Shown: positions 7,855 through 16,929, counted from the first letter of the stretch. The stretch: 44,989 bases of DNA from Lachnospiraceae bacterium (GCA_017622505.1 JAGAQZ010000050.1:1-44989), one strand, 5' to 3'. The notes: a model not told the origin generated them from the sequence alone. Numbers and translations are program-made.

Positions 7855-8772
7855 ATGAGACTTATTACACGTTCAGACTTTGACGGTCTGGCTTGTGGCG
7901 CTCTTTTAAAAGAGGCCGGAATTATCGATTCCTGGAAGTTTGCGCATCCGAAGGATTTGCAGGACGGCTTGGTAGAAGTTACCGAAAATGACTGCCTTGC
8001 AAACGTACCTTACGTAGAAGGTTGCGGTTTATGGTTCGACCATCATTCCAGCGAACATGAAAGAAATGAATTAGCAGGTAAGTATAAGGGTGAAAGCCGT
8101 ATTACACCGTCTTGCGCACGTATAATTTATGACTACTACGGTGGCAAGGAACGCTTCTCTCACTTTGACGATATGATGGAAGCCGTTGATAAGGTTGACT
8201 CCGGAAATCTTACCATTGATGATATCCAGAATCCTAAGGGATGGGTTTTAATCGGTTTCTTAATGGATCCCAGAACAGGTCTCGGACGTTGGCGTGAGTT
8301 CACCATTTCCAACTATCAGTTAATGGAAAAGTTAATCGAAGCCTGCCGTACCATGACTACCGAAGAAATTCTTGCACTTCCCGATGTAAAAGAAAGAATT
8401 GATGTATACTTTGAACAGACGGATAAATTCAAAGAAATGGTATCCGCACACACTAAAGTAATCGGCGATTTAATCGTTTCCGATTTACGTGGCGTAGACC
8501 CCATTTATTCCGGCAACCGTTTTATGATTTACAGTATGTATCCCGAACAGAACATTTCAATGTGGATTGTTAACGGTAAGGGCGGCAAAGGTTGTTCTTG
8601 TGCAGTAGGCTACAGCATCTTAAACAGAACTTCTAACGTAAACGTAGGAAGCCTTATGTTGAAATACGGCGGTGGCGGTCACAAGGCCGTAGGAACCTGC
8701 CAGTTTGCAGATGAAGTAATGGACGAGAACATCAAGGCGTTGATTGATGATATCGTAAATTACAAAGAATAA
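7855..8772 (+). CDS. DHH-family phosphoesterase (exopolyphosphatase-like)
   Basis: The 305-residue protein has the DHH superfamily motifs: ITRSDFDGLACGALL (residues 4-18), FDHHSSEHE (about 62-70), the VDKVDSGNL motif, and a C-terminal DHHA1-type glycine-rich motif (KYGGGGHKAVGTCQF). These proteins use two manganese ions to cut phosphoester or phosphoanhydride bonds; substrates range from oligonucleotides and cyclic dinucleotides to polyphosphate, and this subfamily's substrate is not evident. The start is the ATG at 7855, with AGGGGGA 7 bases upstream; an in-frame extension to 7765 would run through the promoter. It is monocistronic, closed by the hairpin at 8804-8883. Confidence 0.85.
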   Translation: MRLITRSDFDGLACGALLKEAGIIDSWKFAHPKDLQDGLVEVTENDCLANVPYVEGCGLWFDHHSSEHERNELAGKYKGESRITPSCARIIYDYYGGKERFSHFDDMMEAVDKVDSGNLTIDDIQNPKGWVLIGFLMDPRTGLGRWREFTISNYQLMEKLIEACRTMTTEEILALPDVKERIDVYFEQTDKFKEMVSAHTKVIGDLIVSDLRGVDPIYSGNRFMIYSMYPEQNISMWIVNGKGGKGCSCAVGYSILNRTSNVNVGSLMLKYGGGGHKAVGTCQFADEVMDENIKALIDDIVNYKE

Positions 8773-8803
8773 AATCTGATATTTTTTCAATTTTATATAC
8801 AAC

Positions 8804-8883
8804 AAATCCCGTGCTCTTTTGGTACACTTTGGGTTGTTAAATTCTCATACAACCTTCGAATGTATCAAAAAAGCGCGGGATTT
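8804..8883. terminator. Long-loop terminator between convergent genes
   Basis: AAATCCCGTGCT (8804-8815) pairs with AGCGCGGGATTT (8872-8883) with one wobble, closing a loop of 56 bases; T-rich tracts flank both sides. It follows the DHH gene and also lies past the end of the minus-strand membrane protein. The loop is longer than usual for a simple terminator. Confidence 0.6.
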
Positions 8884-8919
8884 TTGTATTTACCATGTGT
8901 TTCACACGAAAGCCAAAAC

Positions 8920-9285
8920 TTAATAAATATTTGCCAGGGGCATAAACATTGCTACCACTGCTTTGGCTATCATCGCCAAGGCAAAGTAAGTCAGCGCAAA
9001 AACAGGATTTCCCAAAATCCAAAACTGAAATCCAAAAATCTGAATCACCAAAAGCACCGTACCTATAATGGCAAAAACACTTCCCAGCATGGCAATCGGG
9101 TGCAAAGGATTTCGAAGCACATATCCCATAGTATTGGTTATATAAAACAACAGTCCGATAATTCCCAGTGTAATTGCCGCAGTTCTGGGGCCGCTGATAA
9201 ACAAAACGTTGATGTTTGACAGTCCAATCCAGTAGATTACCACCGCAACAATAATTTCAAAAATATAACTCACTCTTTTACTCAT
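8920..9285 (-). CDS. Small four-helix membrane protein of unknown function
   Basis: The 121-residue protein is almost all hydrophobic, with likely membrane segments at about 7-27, 36-53, 63-84 and 91-115. No charged catalytic residues or named family could be recognised. AAAGGAGGAATTTT precedes the ATG, so it is probably translated well. It stands alone, divergent from the asparagine synthetase gene; the 180-base gap between them contains short A/T-rich inverted repeats but no clear promoter. Confidence 0.6.
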   Translation of the reverse strand: MSKRVSYIFEIIVAVVIYWIGLSNINVLFISGPRTAAITLGIIGLLFYITNTMGYVLRNPLHPIAMLGSVFAIIGTVLLVIQIFGFQFWILGNPVFALTYFALAMIAKAVVAMFMPLANIY

Positions 9286-9465
9286 AAAATTCCTCCTTTA
9301 CGTAAAAACTTCTGCTTGTAGTATTTACGCTTACGTTAAAAATATGAATCTTCACCTTTGAAAAATTTATCCATTTTTGTTGTGTTCATTACCCACACAA
9401 CACAATTCACCTCTTGTAATTTTTTGCATAAAATAAAGCGACACTTCTTTTACAGGAGATTATGT

Positions 9466-11322
9466 ATGAGTGGTTTTTCAGGCTTTTATCAGACCCAATC
9501 TTCTTTTTTAAACAATTATGATTATTATTACGGACTTTTGGATAAAATGTGGCGCACGCAATTACATCGCGGCAATACGGAAGATGCACTGCTTCTTACC
9601 GCAAACTGCGGTCTTGCCCATAATCATTTCAGCAAAGATGCCGACGCCAAGTCGGTCTTTAAACCTTTTACACGCAGATTATTCGGTAAGACTTTCCACA
9701 TCGCATTGGCAGGCGAATTGTACAACAGGAATTCTTTGCAAAAAGAACTTGCCGGATTTGACTTTTCTTTCGATACGGATACCGACGAAGAAGTTATTCT
9801 TTACGGCTTTATCCATTATGGCAGTGAATTTTTCAAGAAGTTAGACGGTGTATTTTCTTTTGCATTGTTGGAAGAAGATGACCGGCGTCTTTATCTTGTA
9901 AGGGACGGTTTCGGCTGCAAGCCACTCTTCTACGCATACTTAGACAACACAATGATTTTTGCAACAGAGTTAAAAGCTTTGCTTGCCCACCCTTACGTCA
10001 AGCCTGTACTTAGTAAGCGCGGATTAAACGAAATTTTCTCCTTAGGCCCCGCCAGAAGCCCCGGAAACGGCGTCTTTAACAACGTGTACGAAGTAAAACC
10101 CGGCGAGTGGGTCTGCTTATCACCCTACGGACTTTACAAGGAAACCTACTGGCGCATGAAAGCCATCCCCCATACAGACTCTTATGACGCTACCATCGCC
10201 AAAACTTTAGAACTTGTAAGCAACGCCGTTAAAAAACAAAGCAAACATTCCAGAAGCATCGGTGCTCTTTTATCCGGCGGTGTAGACTCCAGCGTTGTTA
10301 CTGCCGTAGGTTCGGAATATTTAAAGAAGGACAGCGTGGATTTTAAAACCTTTTCCTTCGACTATAAAGATAATGCAGAATATTTTAAATCAAATTCATT
10401 CCAGCCCTCAATGGACCGCCCGTACGTGGATATTATGGTGAATGCGCTGGATACGGACCATATCTACTTGGAATGTACCCAAGAGAAACTGGTGGAAGGT
10501 TTGCGCGCTTCCGTACTTGCCCACGACTTGCCCGCAATGGCAGATGTAGACTCTTCGCTTCTGTACTTCTGCAAACAGGTCAAAAAAGAAGCCGACATTG
10601 TTTTAACAGGCGAATGTGCCGACGAAGTATTTGGCGGTTACCCTTGGTTCCACCGCGAAGACTTACTCAATGCGGATACCTTCCCTTGGACGCCCTCAGT
10701 GGAACCGCGCACCAAGCTTTTGAAAAAAGATTTCTCGGAAGCTCTTGATATGAAAGATTACATCCAAAATGCCTATTATAAAACCTTGCAAATGATTGAT
10801 TATCTCCCCGGCGAAAGCGATGCCGACAAAGCCAAGCGCCGCAACGGCTACTTAAGCCTTTACTGGTTTATGGTTACTCTTTTAAACCGTATGGAACGGT
10901 GCAGTGCACAGGCTGACCTAACAGCCCGCGTTCCTTTTGCCGACCGCTCCCTTGCGGAATACATTTACAATGCACCTTGGGATATGAAAATGCGCAGTGG
11001 CGTGGTAAAAAATCTTCTGCGCGAAGGTTTTCGCGGAATTGTTCCGGACGAAGTGCTTTTCCGCAAAAAATCGCCCTTCCCCAAAACTTATCATCCGGCT
11101 TACGAAAAGCTTCTTAAAGATCAGCTTCGTGAAATTATTACGGATACCGCAAGTCCTTTACACACGTTTGTTGACAAAACTGCGCTCCTTCATTTTATGG
11201 ATGAAGAGAAAGATTTAGGCGCTCCCTGGTATGGTCAGCTAATGGCCGGTCCGCAGATGATGGCCTATTTGATTCAGATTGATTGTTGGATATGTGAATA
11301 CAAAATTCAGATCACCATTTAA
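9466..11322 (+). CDS. Asparagine synthetase-like protein lacking the glutaminase cysteine
   Basis: The 618-residue protein has the two-domain layout of glutamine-hydrolysing asparagine synthetase (AsnB). The synthetase half is intact: PP-loop LLSGGVDSSVV (SGGVDSS at 270-276), TGECADEVFGGYPWF, and the late KKSPFPKTYHPAY. It also keeps LDGVFSFAL and RDGFGCKPLFY. The N-terminal glutaminase half is degenerate. The start gives MSGFSGFY, where the family has MCGF or MCGI, so the catalytic Cys2 is Ser. HRGNTED replaces HRGPDD, and AGELYNR replaces NGEIYN. The start is supported by AGGAGA 6 bases upstream; an in-frame extension has no site of its own. Likely it uses free ammonia, or amidates something else. 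It stands alone, with a terminator at 11394. Confidence 0.85.
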   Translation: MSGFSGFYQTQSSFLNNYDYYYGLLDKMWRTQLHRGNTEDALLLTANCGLAHNHFSKDADAKSVFKPFTRRLFGKTFHIALAGELYNRNSLQKELAGFDFSFDTDTDEEVILYGFIHYGSEFFKKLDGVFSFALLEEDDRRLYLVRDGFGCKPLFYAYLDNTMIFATELKALLAHPYVKPVLSKRGLNEIFSLGPARSPGNGVFNNVYEVKPGEWVCLSPYGLYKETYWRMKAIPHTDSYDATIAKTLELVSNAVKKQSKHSRSIGALLSGGVDSSVVTAVGSEYLKKDSVDFKTFSFDYKDNAEYFKSNSFQPSMDRPYVDIMVNALDTDHIYLECTQEKLVEGLRASVLAHDLPAMADVDSSLLYFCKQVKKEADIVLTGECADEVFGGYPWFHREDLLNADTFPWTPSVEPRTKLLKKDFSEALDMKDYIQNAYYKTLQMIDYLPGESDADKAKRRNGYLSLYWFMVTLLNRMERCSAQADLTARVPFADRSLAEYIYNAPWDMKMRSGVVKNLLREGFRGIVPDEVLFRKKSPFPKTYHPAYEKLLKDQLREIITDTASPLHTFVDKTALLHFMDEEKDLGAPWYGQLMAGPQMMAYLIQIDCWICEYKIQITI

Positions 11323-11393
11323 TTATCAACTAGTTTGCCATTGATGTATGCTTTGCTTAGATAAATCAATTCTTATAATTTTCTTTTACACAA

Positions 11394-11428
11394 AAAAGGT
11401 ATCACTGCCAATAACAGTGATACCTTTT
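11394..11428. terminator. Bidirectional terminator between the asparagine synthetase and DUF1189-like genes
   Basis: A perfect 14-bp stem (AAAAGGTATCACTG / CAGTGATACCTTTT) with a 7-base loop lies between two convergent genes, 71 bases past one stop and 33 bases past the other. Confidence 0.88.
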
Positions 11429-11461
11429 AGCTTTTTATATCATTTTACTTTTATGTTTTAA

Positions 11462-12502
11462 TTAATACTGACGATACTGCTGACTTTTCTGGGGTAAAAA
11501 CCACACGCCGAAGCCAAACAGAATCAATGTAGCCAACACACGTAAGAATCCGGGGAAGCTTACTTCAAGCGGCAACATATTAAATAAGCTCACCAATACA
11601 AACATCGGAATCTTAGCAAAAACTGCCGCCTTGAAAATATGTCCGGCATCAATCTTTTTACCATAGATTAACGCAAGCAACATACCGATTAACAGATATA
11701 CACCGGCACAAAGGAAATACCAGAATACTCTCAACACGAACCAAATAACATACATAATAAGCATGAACACCCAAATAAACGGTCCGGTCCACTTCTGAAG
11801 ATCATCTTTTGTAAACGACAAACCACCAAATTCATCAAAATACATTTCCTGGTATTCGTAATCTTCATACAAGCAAATATTATATCTGCCCACCAACATA
11901 ATATCTGTAAAACCTTCATCCATTAAAGATTCTACATCATAATAGTCGAATTCATCGATTTCATCGGTCATATAAATAACCACATCTTCTTCTTCCACAT
12001 AGAAGGTTTCATCGATTGAAAACTCACCGTCTGACAGCTCAAAATAAGGGAACAAATCCAGCATCTCGCTTACGCCACCGGTCAATACATATCCGGCCAA
12101 CATACTCAAAAAGCCAAATCCGGTAAGCAAAAATACCAATAAAATAATCAGCCAAATCATGCTTCCCACTTTGGCTCTGGCAAGGTCTTTGTACTTAGGA
12201 GGTACAAAAGAAAATGCAAATTGTTTAAAAATATTGGGTGCCTTTACAGGCTGCTGATAGCCCATATTATTCTGATAATTCGGCATCTGCTGATAGCCAC
12301 CATTATTCTGATAAATTGGCGCCTGCTGGTAACCACCATTATTCTGGTAGTTCGGTGTCTGCTGGTAGCCACCGTTATTCTGGTAATTCGGCACCTGTTG
12401 ATAATCACCATTATTCTGATAAGGCGGCGCCTGCTGATAACCAGCGTTGTCCTGATAGGGCGGCATCTGCTGATAACCGCTGTTAAATTCATTATTATCC
12501 AT
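11462..12502 (-). CDS. DUF1189-like membrane protein with N-terminal Tyr/Gln-rich repeats
   Basis: The 346-residue protein starts with six copies of a 12-residue repeat of the form GYQQxPxYQNNG (residues 9-80), a low-complexity disordered tail. FKQFAFSFVPPKYKDLARAKVG follows, the typical opening of DUF1189 proteins, then a membrane segment (about 113-140), an acidic extracellular-type stretch with many Asp, Glu and Tyr (about 145-235), and three or four more membrane segments at the C terminus. The family role is unknown. GAGGGG precedes the ATG. The repeats create open frames on the other strand that should not be read as genes. Confidence 0.75.
   Translation of the reverse strand: MDNNEFNSGYQQMPPYQDNAGYQQAPPYQNNGDYQQVPNYQNNGGYQQTPNYQNNGGYQQAPIYQNNGGYQQMPNYQNNMGYQQPVKAPNIFKQFAFSFVPPKYKDLARAKVGSMIWLIILLVFLLTGFGFLSMLAGYVLTGGVSEMLDLFPYFELSDGEFSIDETFYVEEEDVVIYMTDEIDEFDYYDVESLMDEGFTDIMLVGRYNICLYEDYEYQEMYFDEFGGLSFTKDDLQKWTGPFIWVFMLIMYVIWFVLRVFWYFLCAGVYLLIGMLLALIYGKKIDAGHIFKAAVFAKIPMFVLVSLFNMLPLEVSFPGFLRVLATLILFGFGVWFLPQKSQQYRQY
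12263..12478 (-). repeat. Six in-frame 36-bp tandem repeats inside the DUF1189-like gene
   Basis: The repeat unit encodes G/D-YQQ-x-P-x-YQ-N/D-N-G. Copies differ mainly at the residues either side of the proline. A partial seventh copy (GYQQP) follows. Such arrays change length by slippage between strains. Confidence 0.9.
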
Positions 12503-12575
12503 ACAATTCCCCTCACTTATTTAAAAATTAATATTAGTATATATTTTGTCATTCTCTTTGTCAATTCAACTAAAT

Positions 12576-13439
12576 CTATACTTCAACCAACTCGTACTCT
12601 CTGTTTCCGTATCCCTGTCCGGCTGCCGCTTCAATGGTAAGCACACCATTACGGGATTCAATACGCTCCAAAAGATGGTCTCTGCCGGGGTCATCAGATG
12701 CATATACAAGATCAATGCAAGCCTGATCAATTGCAATCGGATCTGCCGAAACCAAAATACCGATGTCTTTCATACAAGGGTCTTCTGCAACCGCACAGCA
12801 ATCACAATCTACCGACATATTCATCATAACATTAACGTACACTACATTACCTTTGAAATACTCCACCACACTGCCTGCCGCATCCGCCATGGAACGTAAG
12901 AACAAATCATGGTCTGCCGTCCAAATTTTCTCCGGTTCACCTGCACCATGAATATATGCTTTACCAAAAGACGATGCCACGCCAATAGATAACTGCTTAA
13001 TCGCTCCGCCGTAACCTCCCATGGGATGTCCCTTAAAGTGTGACAATACCAGCATAGAATCATAGCGGTCAATATTTTTACCTACGTAGTTTTTCTGAAT
13101 CACCTTACCGTTTGGAATATCCAATTCCTTATCAGGTCCTTCTGCATCCATCAAATCCACATCAAAATACTTACTCCAGCCATGCTTTTCAAAAGTTTTC
13201 AAATGCTTTTCGGTGGTATTTCTTTCACCTTCATATGCTGTATTACATTCAACCACAGTACCTTTTACATAATCAATGGTCGGCTTCCAGAATTCCGGTG
13301 TAAGAAAGTTCTGATTACCCACTTCTCCGGAATGCACCTTAATTGCCACCTTGCCCGGCAGTTCTTTCCCTAAAAACTTATACAATTCCAACACCTTCTC
13401 CGGAGAAATTTCTCTTGAAAAATAAACCTTTGATTTCAT
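12576..13439 (-). CDS. DUF362 domain protein
   Basis: The 287-residue protein matches the DUF362 / COG2768 family: MKSKVYFSREISPEKVLELY at the start, VLSHFKGHPMGGYGGAIKQLSIGVASSFGK in the middle, a MSVDCDCC segment near residue 206, and GILVSADPIAIDQACIDLVY. Many relatives carry a ferredoxin-type 4Fe-4S domain after this region, but here the protein ends without a CxxCxxCxxxCP cluster motif. The function is unknown; a redox or Fe-S link is suggested by the longer relatives only. GGGAGGG precedes the ATG. The next gene on the strand ends 32 bases upstream, so the two may be cotranscribed. Confidence 0.8.
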   Translation of the reverse strand: MKSKVYFSREISPEKVLELYKFLGKELPGKVAIKVHSGEVGNQNFLTPEFWKPTIDYVKGTVVECNTAYEGERNTTEKHLKTFEKHGWSKYFDVDLMDAEGPDKELDIPNGKVIQKNYVGKNIDRYDSMLVLSHFKGHPMGGYGGAIKQLSIGVASSFGKAYIHGAGEPEKIWTADHDLFLRSMADAAGSVVEYFKGNVVYVNVMMNMSVDCDCCAVAEDPCMKDIGILVSADPIAIDQACIDLVYASDDPGRDHLLERIESRNGVLTIEAAAGQGYGNREYELVEV

Positions 13440-13471
13440 AATTTACCCTCCCGTCAATTCCACATTTATAC

Positions 13472-14032
13472 CTATGTATCACTCACATCACTAAACAACT
13501 TTGTTTTTTCCAAAGCCACTATGATAATCGGCAATAAAATCAACTGCGCAATCATCCCCGGCCACGCAGTTGTAAAACCGCCTGCAATAAAAGCCGCCCA
13601 GGTAAAAGGTTCTGTCGTGAACAATCCGCACACGGCCCTTCCGACGCCCCACACCACACGACCAAGCAACATAGCCGGAATGACAGACAAATAAATTGTC
13701 GCCATCTTTTGCCTCTTCTTTTTGGCAAACATCCGATACAAACTTCCGCTTATAAGACCGTATGCTGCCATTTCAAATGCCATACAAAGTGCTCGCGGAT
13801 ACAAAACCGGCATACCGAATAAAACCGAACGGCTTAACGGAATCAGAAAGCCCAGCAACAAACCGTACCACGGTCCTAATAAAAAGCCGCTCAAATATGC
13901 AGGTATATGTATCAAACTTAACATATTTCCCAAATCACGATTCTGTCCCGTCAGTAACGGCAAAAGCCATCCCAACGCCAATAACAATGCAGCAAAACAT
14001 AATTTTCTTGTTCGCATACTGTTTTTCTTCAT
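13472..14032 (-). CDS. ECF transporter S component
   Basis: The 186-residue integral membrane protein has about six hydrophobic segments and the look of an energy-coupling factor substrate-binding subunit: LCFAALLLALGWLLPLL, then IHIPAYLSGFLLGPWYGLLLGFLIPLSR. S components catch vitamins or other micronutrients and share the EcfA-EcfA'-EcfT module, which is not in this window. The ligand cannot be told. GAGGGGAATCAG precedes the ATG. It lies 41 bases after ybaK, so probably in one transcript. Confidence 0.75.
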   Translation of the reverse strand: MKKNSMRTRKLCFAALLLALGWLLPLLTGQNRDLGNMLSLIHIPAYLSGFLLGPWYGLLLGFLIPLSRSVLFGMPVLYPRALCMAFEMAAYGLISGSLYRMFAKKKRQKMATIYLSVIPAMLLGRVVWGVGRAVCGLFTTEPFTWAAFIAGGFTTAWPGMIAQLILLPIIIVALEKTKLFSDVSDT

Positions 14033-14073
14033 CTGATTCCCCTCATATCCTTGTTGCCCCGATTACAACTCTT

Positions 14074-14565
14074 CTAGTTTGCCTTCAGGATTAAGTCCGC
14101 GAATTCACCATCGCACGCCTTTAATAAATCTTCCGGCTTTAATTCCAATTGGACACCGATTTTACCCCCGCTGACTATCATAGTCATTAATTCTTTTGCT
14201 GACTCATCCACTTTGGTAACATACTTTTTCTTCATACCGATCGCCGTACAACCGCCACGAATATAGCCGGTAATACTATTTATTTCTTTGACATGAATCA
14301 TTTCTACAGACTTCTCGCCCACAACTCTTGCGGCCTTTTTTAAGTCCAGTTCTTCTGCTATAGGAATTACAAATACATAAAAATTTTTACTCGCTGCCCT
14401 GGTCACCAATGTCTTATATACCTTTTCATAAGGCAGACCAAGCTGGTCAGCAATTTTTAATGCATCAATAAACTCATCGCACTCATAAAAGTAACTTTCG
14501 TATGATATTTTTAGCGAATCCAGAATTCGCATAGCGTTTGTTTTAATTTCTTTGTTTTTTGCCAT
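14074..14565 (-). CDS. ybaK: Cys-tRNA(Pro)/Cys-tRNA(Cys) deacylase, YbaK family
   Basis: The 163-residue protein matches YbaK, a trans-editing enzyme that hydrolyses mischarged Cys-tRNA-Pro. Marks are YEKVYKTLVTRAASKNFYVFVIP with the conserved lysine (KVYKTL), and the SITGYIRGGCTAIGMKKK loop, which carries the family GG.CS/T-PxG-type signature. Length is normal (about 160). GGAGTG lies 10 bases before the ATG. The cell also has a standard MutY gene upstream, 85 bases away, on the same strand. Confidence 0.9.
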   Translation of the reverse strand: MAKNKEIKTNAMRILDSLKISYESYFYECDEFIDALKIADQLGLPYEKVYKTLVTRAASKNFYVFVIPIAEELDLKKAARVVGEKSVEMIHVKEINSITGYIRGGCTAIGMKKKYVTKVDESAKELMTMIVSGGKIGVQLELKPEDLLKACDGEFADLILKAN

Positions 14566-14650
14566 TTTATATTCACACTCCGAAAAATATATTACTCGCT
14601 ATTTTCCTCCGAAATAGTTTTATGATATTATCCTAAATTTTATAAAATCC

Positions 14651-15712
14651 CTACTTCTCCTGCTCGATATATTTACGATAAGGCGCAAAGGCAGACGGAA
14701 GGGGATACTTTACCATAATCTCGTCTTTTTTAACAAAGAAGAAATCATTGCGTTCATCCTTCTTCATACTATCCGAAATCTCGTCAATCCGCAACATAAA
14801 AGCCTTCATATGCCACTCTATATGACTAAAAATATGAACATGGTCTTCCAGCTGCTGAATATGAAGCGGGTGATATCCTATGGATTTGACATATTCCAAA
14901 ACTTCCGTTTCATCTATATAGCCCTGTAACGCAGGAATTTCATACATTCCGGCCAACAAACCTTTCGTCGGACGCTTTCGCAATGCAATTCCATTACTTC
15001 CCGATAAAAGAATCAACGTACGCTCTTCTACTTTGCGTTTCTGCGGTTTATTCTTCACCGGCAGGTCGGAAATAATGCCCTGTTTCCTTGCTTTACAAGC
15101 AGACTTCCATGGACATTCTTCGCATTTCGGTTCTCCGTTCGGCAAACAAACCGTAGCCCCAAGTTCCATTAAAGCCTGGTTAAAATCCCCCGGATTATCC
15201 GGCATACATTTCATTAATTCAGCGCGAATCGCTTTGGTCGTAGCAGGTTCCGAAATATTGGAATAATCACCGTTTAATCTTGTCATAATGCGCAGTACAT
15301 TACCATCTACTGCGGGAACCTTTTCATTACCCGCTATAGACGCTACCGCTCCTGCCGTATAAGGACCTATACCTGACAATTCAATTAAAACATCATATTC
15401 TGTAGGCATTGTACCGCCGCACATTTCCTTTACCTGCAAAGCTGCCTTTTGCATATTACGGACGCGGTTATAATACCCCAATCCTTCCCAATATTTGAGA
15501 AGTTCCTCTTCCTTGGCATCTGCCAACGCAAGTACATCCGGATACTTTTCCAAAAATCTTTTATAATAGGGTTTTACCGCTTCCACTCTGGTCTGTTGCA
15601 ACATAATCTCCGACACCCACACACAGTACGCGTCAGGGCGTTCGCGCCAAGGCAAATCTCTTTTATTTGCATAAAACCAGGAAAGCAAATGATCTATTTC
15701 TCTTTTCTTCAT
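14651..15712 (-). CDS. mutY: A/G-specific adenine glycosylase
   Basis: The 353-residue enzyme removes adenine mispaired with 8-oxoguanine. It shows LPWRERPDAYCVWVSEIMLQQTRVEAV (catalytic Glu in EIMLQQT), the helix-hairpin-helix LSGIGPYTAGAVASIA and the catalytic aspartate in VPAVDGNVLRIMTRL. The iron-sulphur loop is C-LPNGEPK-C-EE-C-PWKSA-C, so the first spacing is seven residues, against six in E. coli. The C terminus is a NUDIX-like 8-oxoG recognition domain (TKGLLAGMYEIPAL). The upstream ribosome site (GAAGAAG) is weak. Confidence 0.95.
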   Translation of the reverse strand: MKKREIDHLLSWFYANKRDLPWRERPDAYCVWVSEIMLQQTRVEAVKPYYKRFLEKYPDVLALADAKEEELLKYWEGLGYYNRVRNMQKAALQVKEMCGGTMPTEYDVLIELSGIGPYTAGAVASIAGNEKVPAVDGNVLRIMTRLNGDYSNISEPATTKAIRAELMKCMPDNPGDFNQALMELGATVCLPNGEPKCEECPWKSACKARKQGIISDLPVKNKPQKRKVEERTLILLSGSNGIALRKRPTKGLLAGMYEIPALQGYIDETEVLEYVKSIGYHPLHIQQLEDHVHIFSHIEWHMKAFMLRIDEISDSMKKDERNDFFFVKKDEIMVKYPLPSAFAPYRKYIEQEK

Positions 15713-15800
15713 ACTTCTTCAAGTTGTCCGCGCATCTATCTATAACAAAAAAACCGGACAATCTGCTCCTTTAAACCAATAAAACATCTACATACAAAAC

Positions 15801-15826
15801 ATGGGAAGAAGCGCACTTCTTCCCAT
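15801..15826 (-). terminator. Terminator after the DUF1653 gene
   Basis: A perfect 11-bp stem (ATGGGAAGAAG / CTTCTTCCCAT) with a 4-base loop lies 13 bases past the DUF1653 stop on the minus strand, followed by TGTTTTG. Confidence 0.7.
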
Positions 15827-15838
15827 ATTATTTCTAAC

Positions 15839-16318
15839 TTATCTTAATCTTTTTCCCTCATACATCTGCATTGTCTGAATGCACTTACGTAAAGAGCGGA
15901 ATTTCTCCTCCACGGTACCGTCGTTTAATTCAATGTCCATTGAAACTGCCATCGCAATGACGGTCTGTTCGGAAACGTTGTATTCCATACCGTCTAAAAT
16001 ATCCAATTTACCCTGATAATCCTTTGCTTCCAAAAAAGCAATCAAACGCGGGTCAATTTTCTTCTCTTCTTCCTTTGCTTCCTGCGCCGGATCAATCTTT
16101 TCAAAACGGTATTCCTGAACCGCATTGGGATATTTCTCTCTATTCACCGGTTCCATAAACATTTCCAAGGGACGCACATAAACAGTATAGGGCGGATATA
16201 ATGCTTTATATACTACCTGTGACTCTCCATCTTCGGATCCCATAGCAATGGATATCACCTCATAATTATTCCCCTTAAAATGTCTGTAAACTTCTCCTGC
16301 CTTGGGAATTTCTCTCAT
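15839..16318 (-). CDS. DUF1653 domain protein
   Basis: The 159-residue protein opens with a DUF1653 domain (GEVYRHFKGNNYEVISIA, then VVYKALYPPYTVYVRPLEMFMEPV; residues 7-65), a small beta domain of unknown function common in gut Firmicutes. The remaining 90 residues, from about residue 70, are charged and helical and have no recognised motif. GAGGTG precedes the ATG. A good promoter lies at 16403-16431 and a terminator follows, so this is likely a single-gene transcript. Confidence 0.82.
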   Translation of the reverse strand: MREIPKAGEVYRHFKGNNYEVISIAMGSEDGESQVVYKALYPPYTVYVRPLEMFMEPVNREKYPNAVQEYRFEKIDPAQEAKEEEKKIDPRLIAFLEAKDYQGKLDILDGMEYNVSEQTVIAMAVSMDIELNDGTVEEKFRSLRKCIQTMQMYEGKRLR

Positions 16319-16402
16319 TTTCTACACCTCACTGTTTACTATCGTAAGTGTCGCATTCTTAATTCTCAGCCAGCAAATATCTGACATTAACACTTCTTTT
16401 TC

Positions 16403-16431
16403 ATTATACTTCTTTTTTAACATTTTGTCAT
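16403..16431 (-). promoter_or_regulatory. Predicted sigma-A promoter of the DUF1653 gene
   Basis: On the minus strand ATGACA (16431-16426) and a perfect TATAAT (16408-16403) are separated by 17 bases. The promoter lies immediately after the stop codon of the upstream gene. Confidence 0.72.
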
Positions 16432-16433
16432 TC

Positions 16434-16805
16434 TTATCTTACCAATAAATCAAGAGAAATTTTGCCAAGGCTGTCACTGCCCGCATTCTCGAGTTTCTGT
16501 TCCAGCATCATAGCATCTGCCTCATCCATCCATTCAAAAGAACGATGGTAAACCACTACCGTATATTCCCAATCCCCATCTTCATTGGTTTCTTTCGTCA
16601 TATTCACGCCGCAATTGCTGAATCCTTCTGCCCGTAATTCATCCTTTACCAAATTAAGATATACACTTTCATTTGCTTCACGCTGTTCTCTTTCTGCTAC
16701 CTCCACGCTGTTCGCATATGCCTTAGTACCGATTAACATTGCAAATATCAGAACCAATACACCAATTACTACTGCGGGAATAATCATATCCATATATTTT
16801 CTCAT
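16434..16805 (-). CDS. Small single-pass membrane protein of unknown function
   Basis: The 123-residue protein has one N-terminal membrane segment (MIIPAVVIGVLVLIFAMLIG, residues 7-26) and a soluble remainder outside or inside the cell, rich in Glu and Asp. A TKAYANSVEVAEREQ segment could be a signal-peptidase site (after AYA) rather than an anchor, so secretion is possible. No family was recognised. AGGAGGAC gives a strong start. It follows holA on the same strand by 124 bases. Confidence 0.65.
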   Translation of the reverse strand: MRKYMDMIIPAVVIGVLVLIFAMLIGTKAYANSVEVAEREQREANESVYLNLVKDELRAEGFSNCGVNMTKETNEDGDWEYTVVVYHRSFEWMDEADAMMLEQKLENAGSDSLGKISLDLLVR

Positions 16806-16929
16806 AAAAAAGTCCTCCTCATCATACTTATTTTTCGCTTCTTACATCGTAAGGATAGCAAACTGCAAGTACGATAAAAAGGACTTTTATTTTATCTTTC
16901 GTTCACTTAATATAGAGATTTTATATATT

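Noticed and set aside
12221-12640. Open frames on the other strand of the DUF1189-like repeats
   Set aside because: They arise because a 36-bp repeat with no stop in several frames keeps all of them open; the minus-strand gene explains the region.
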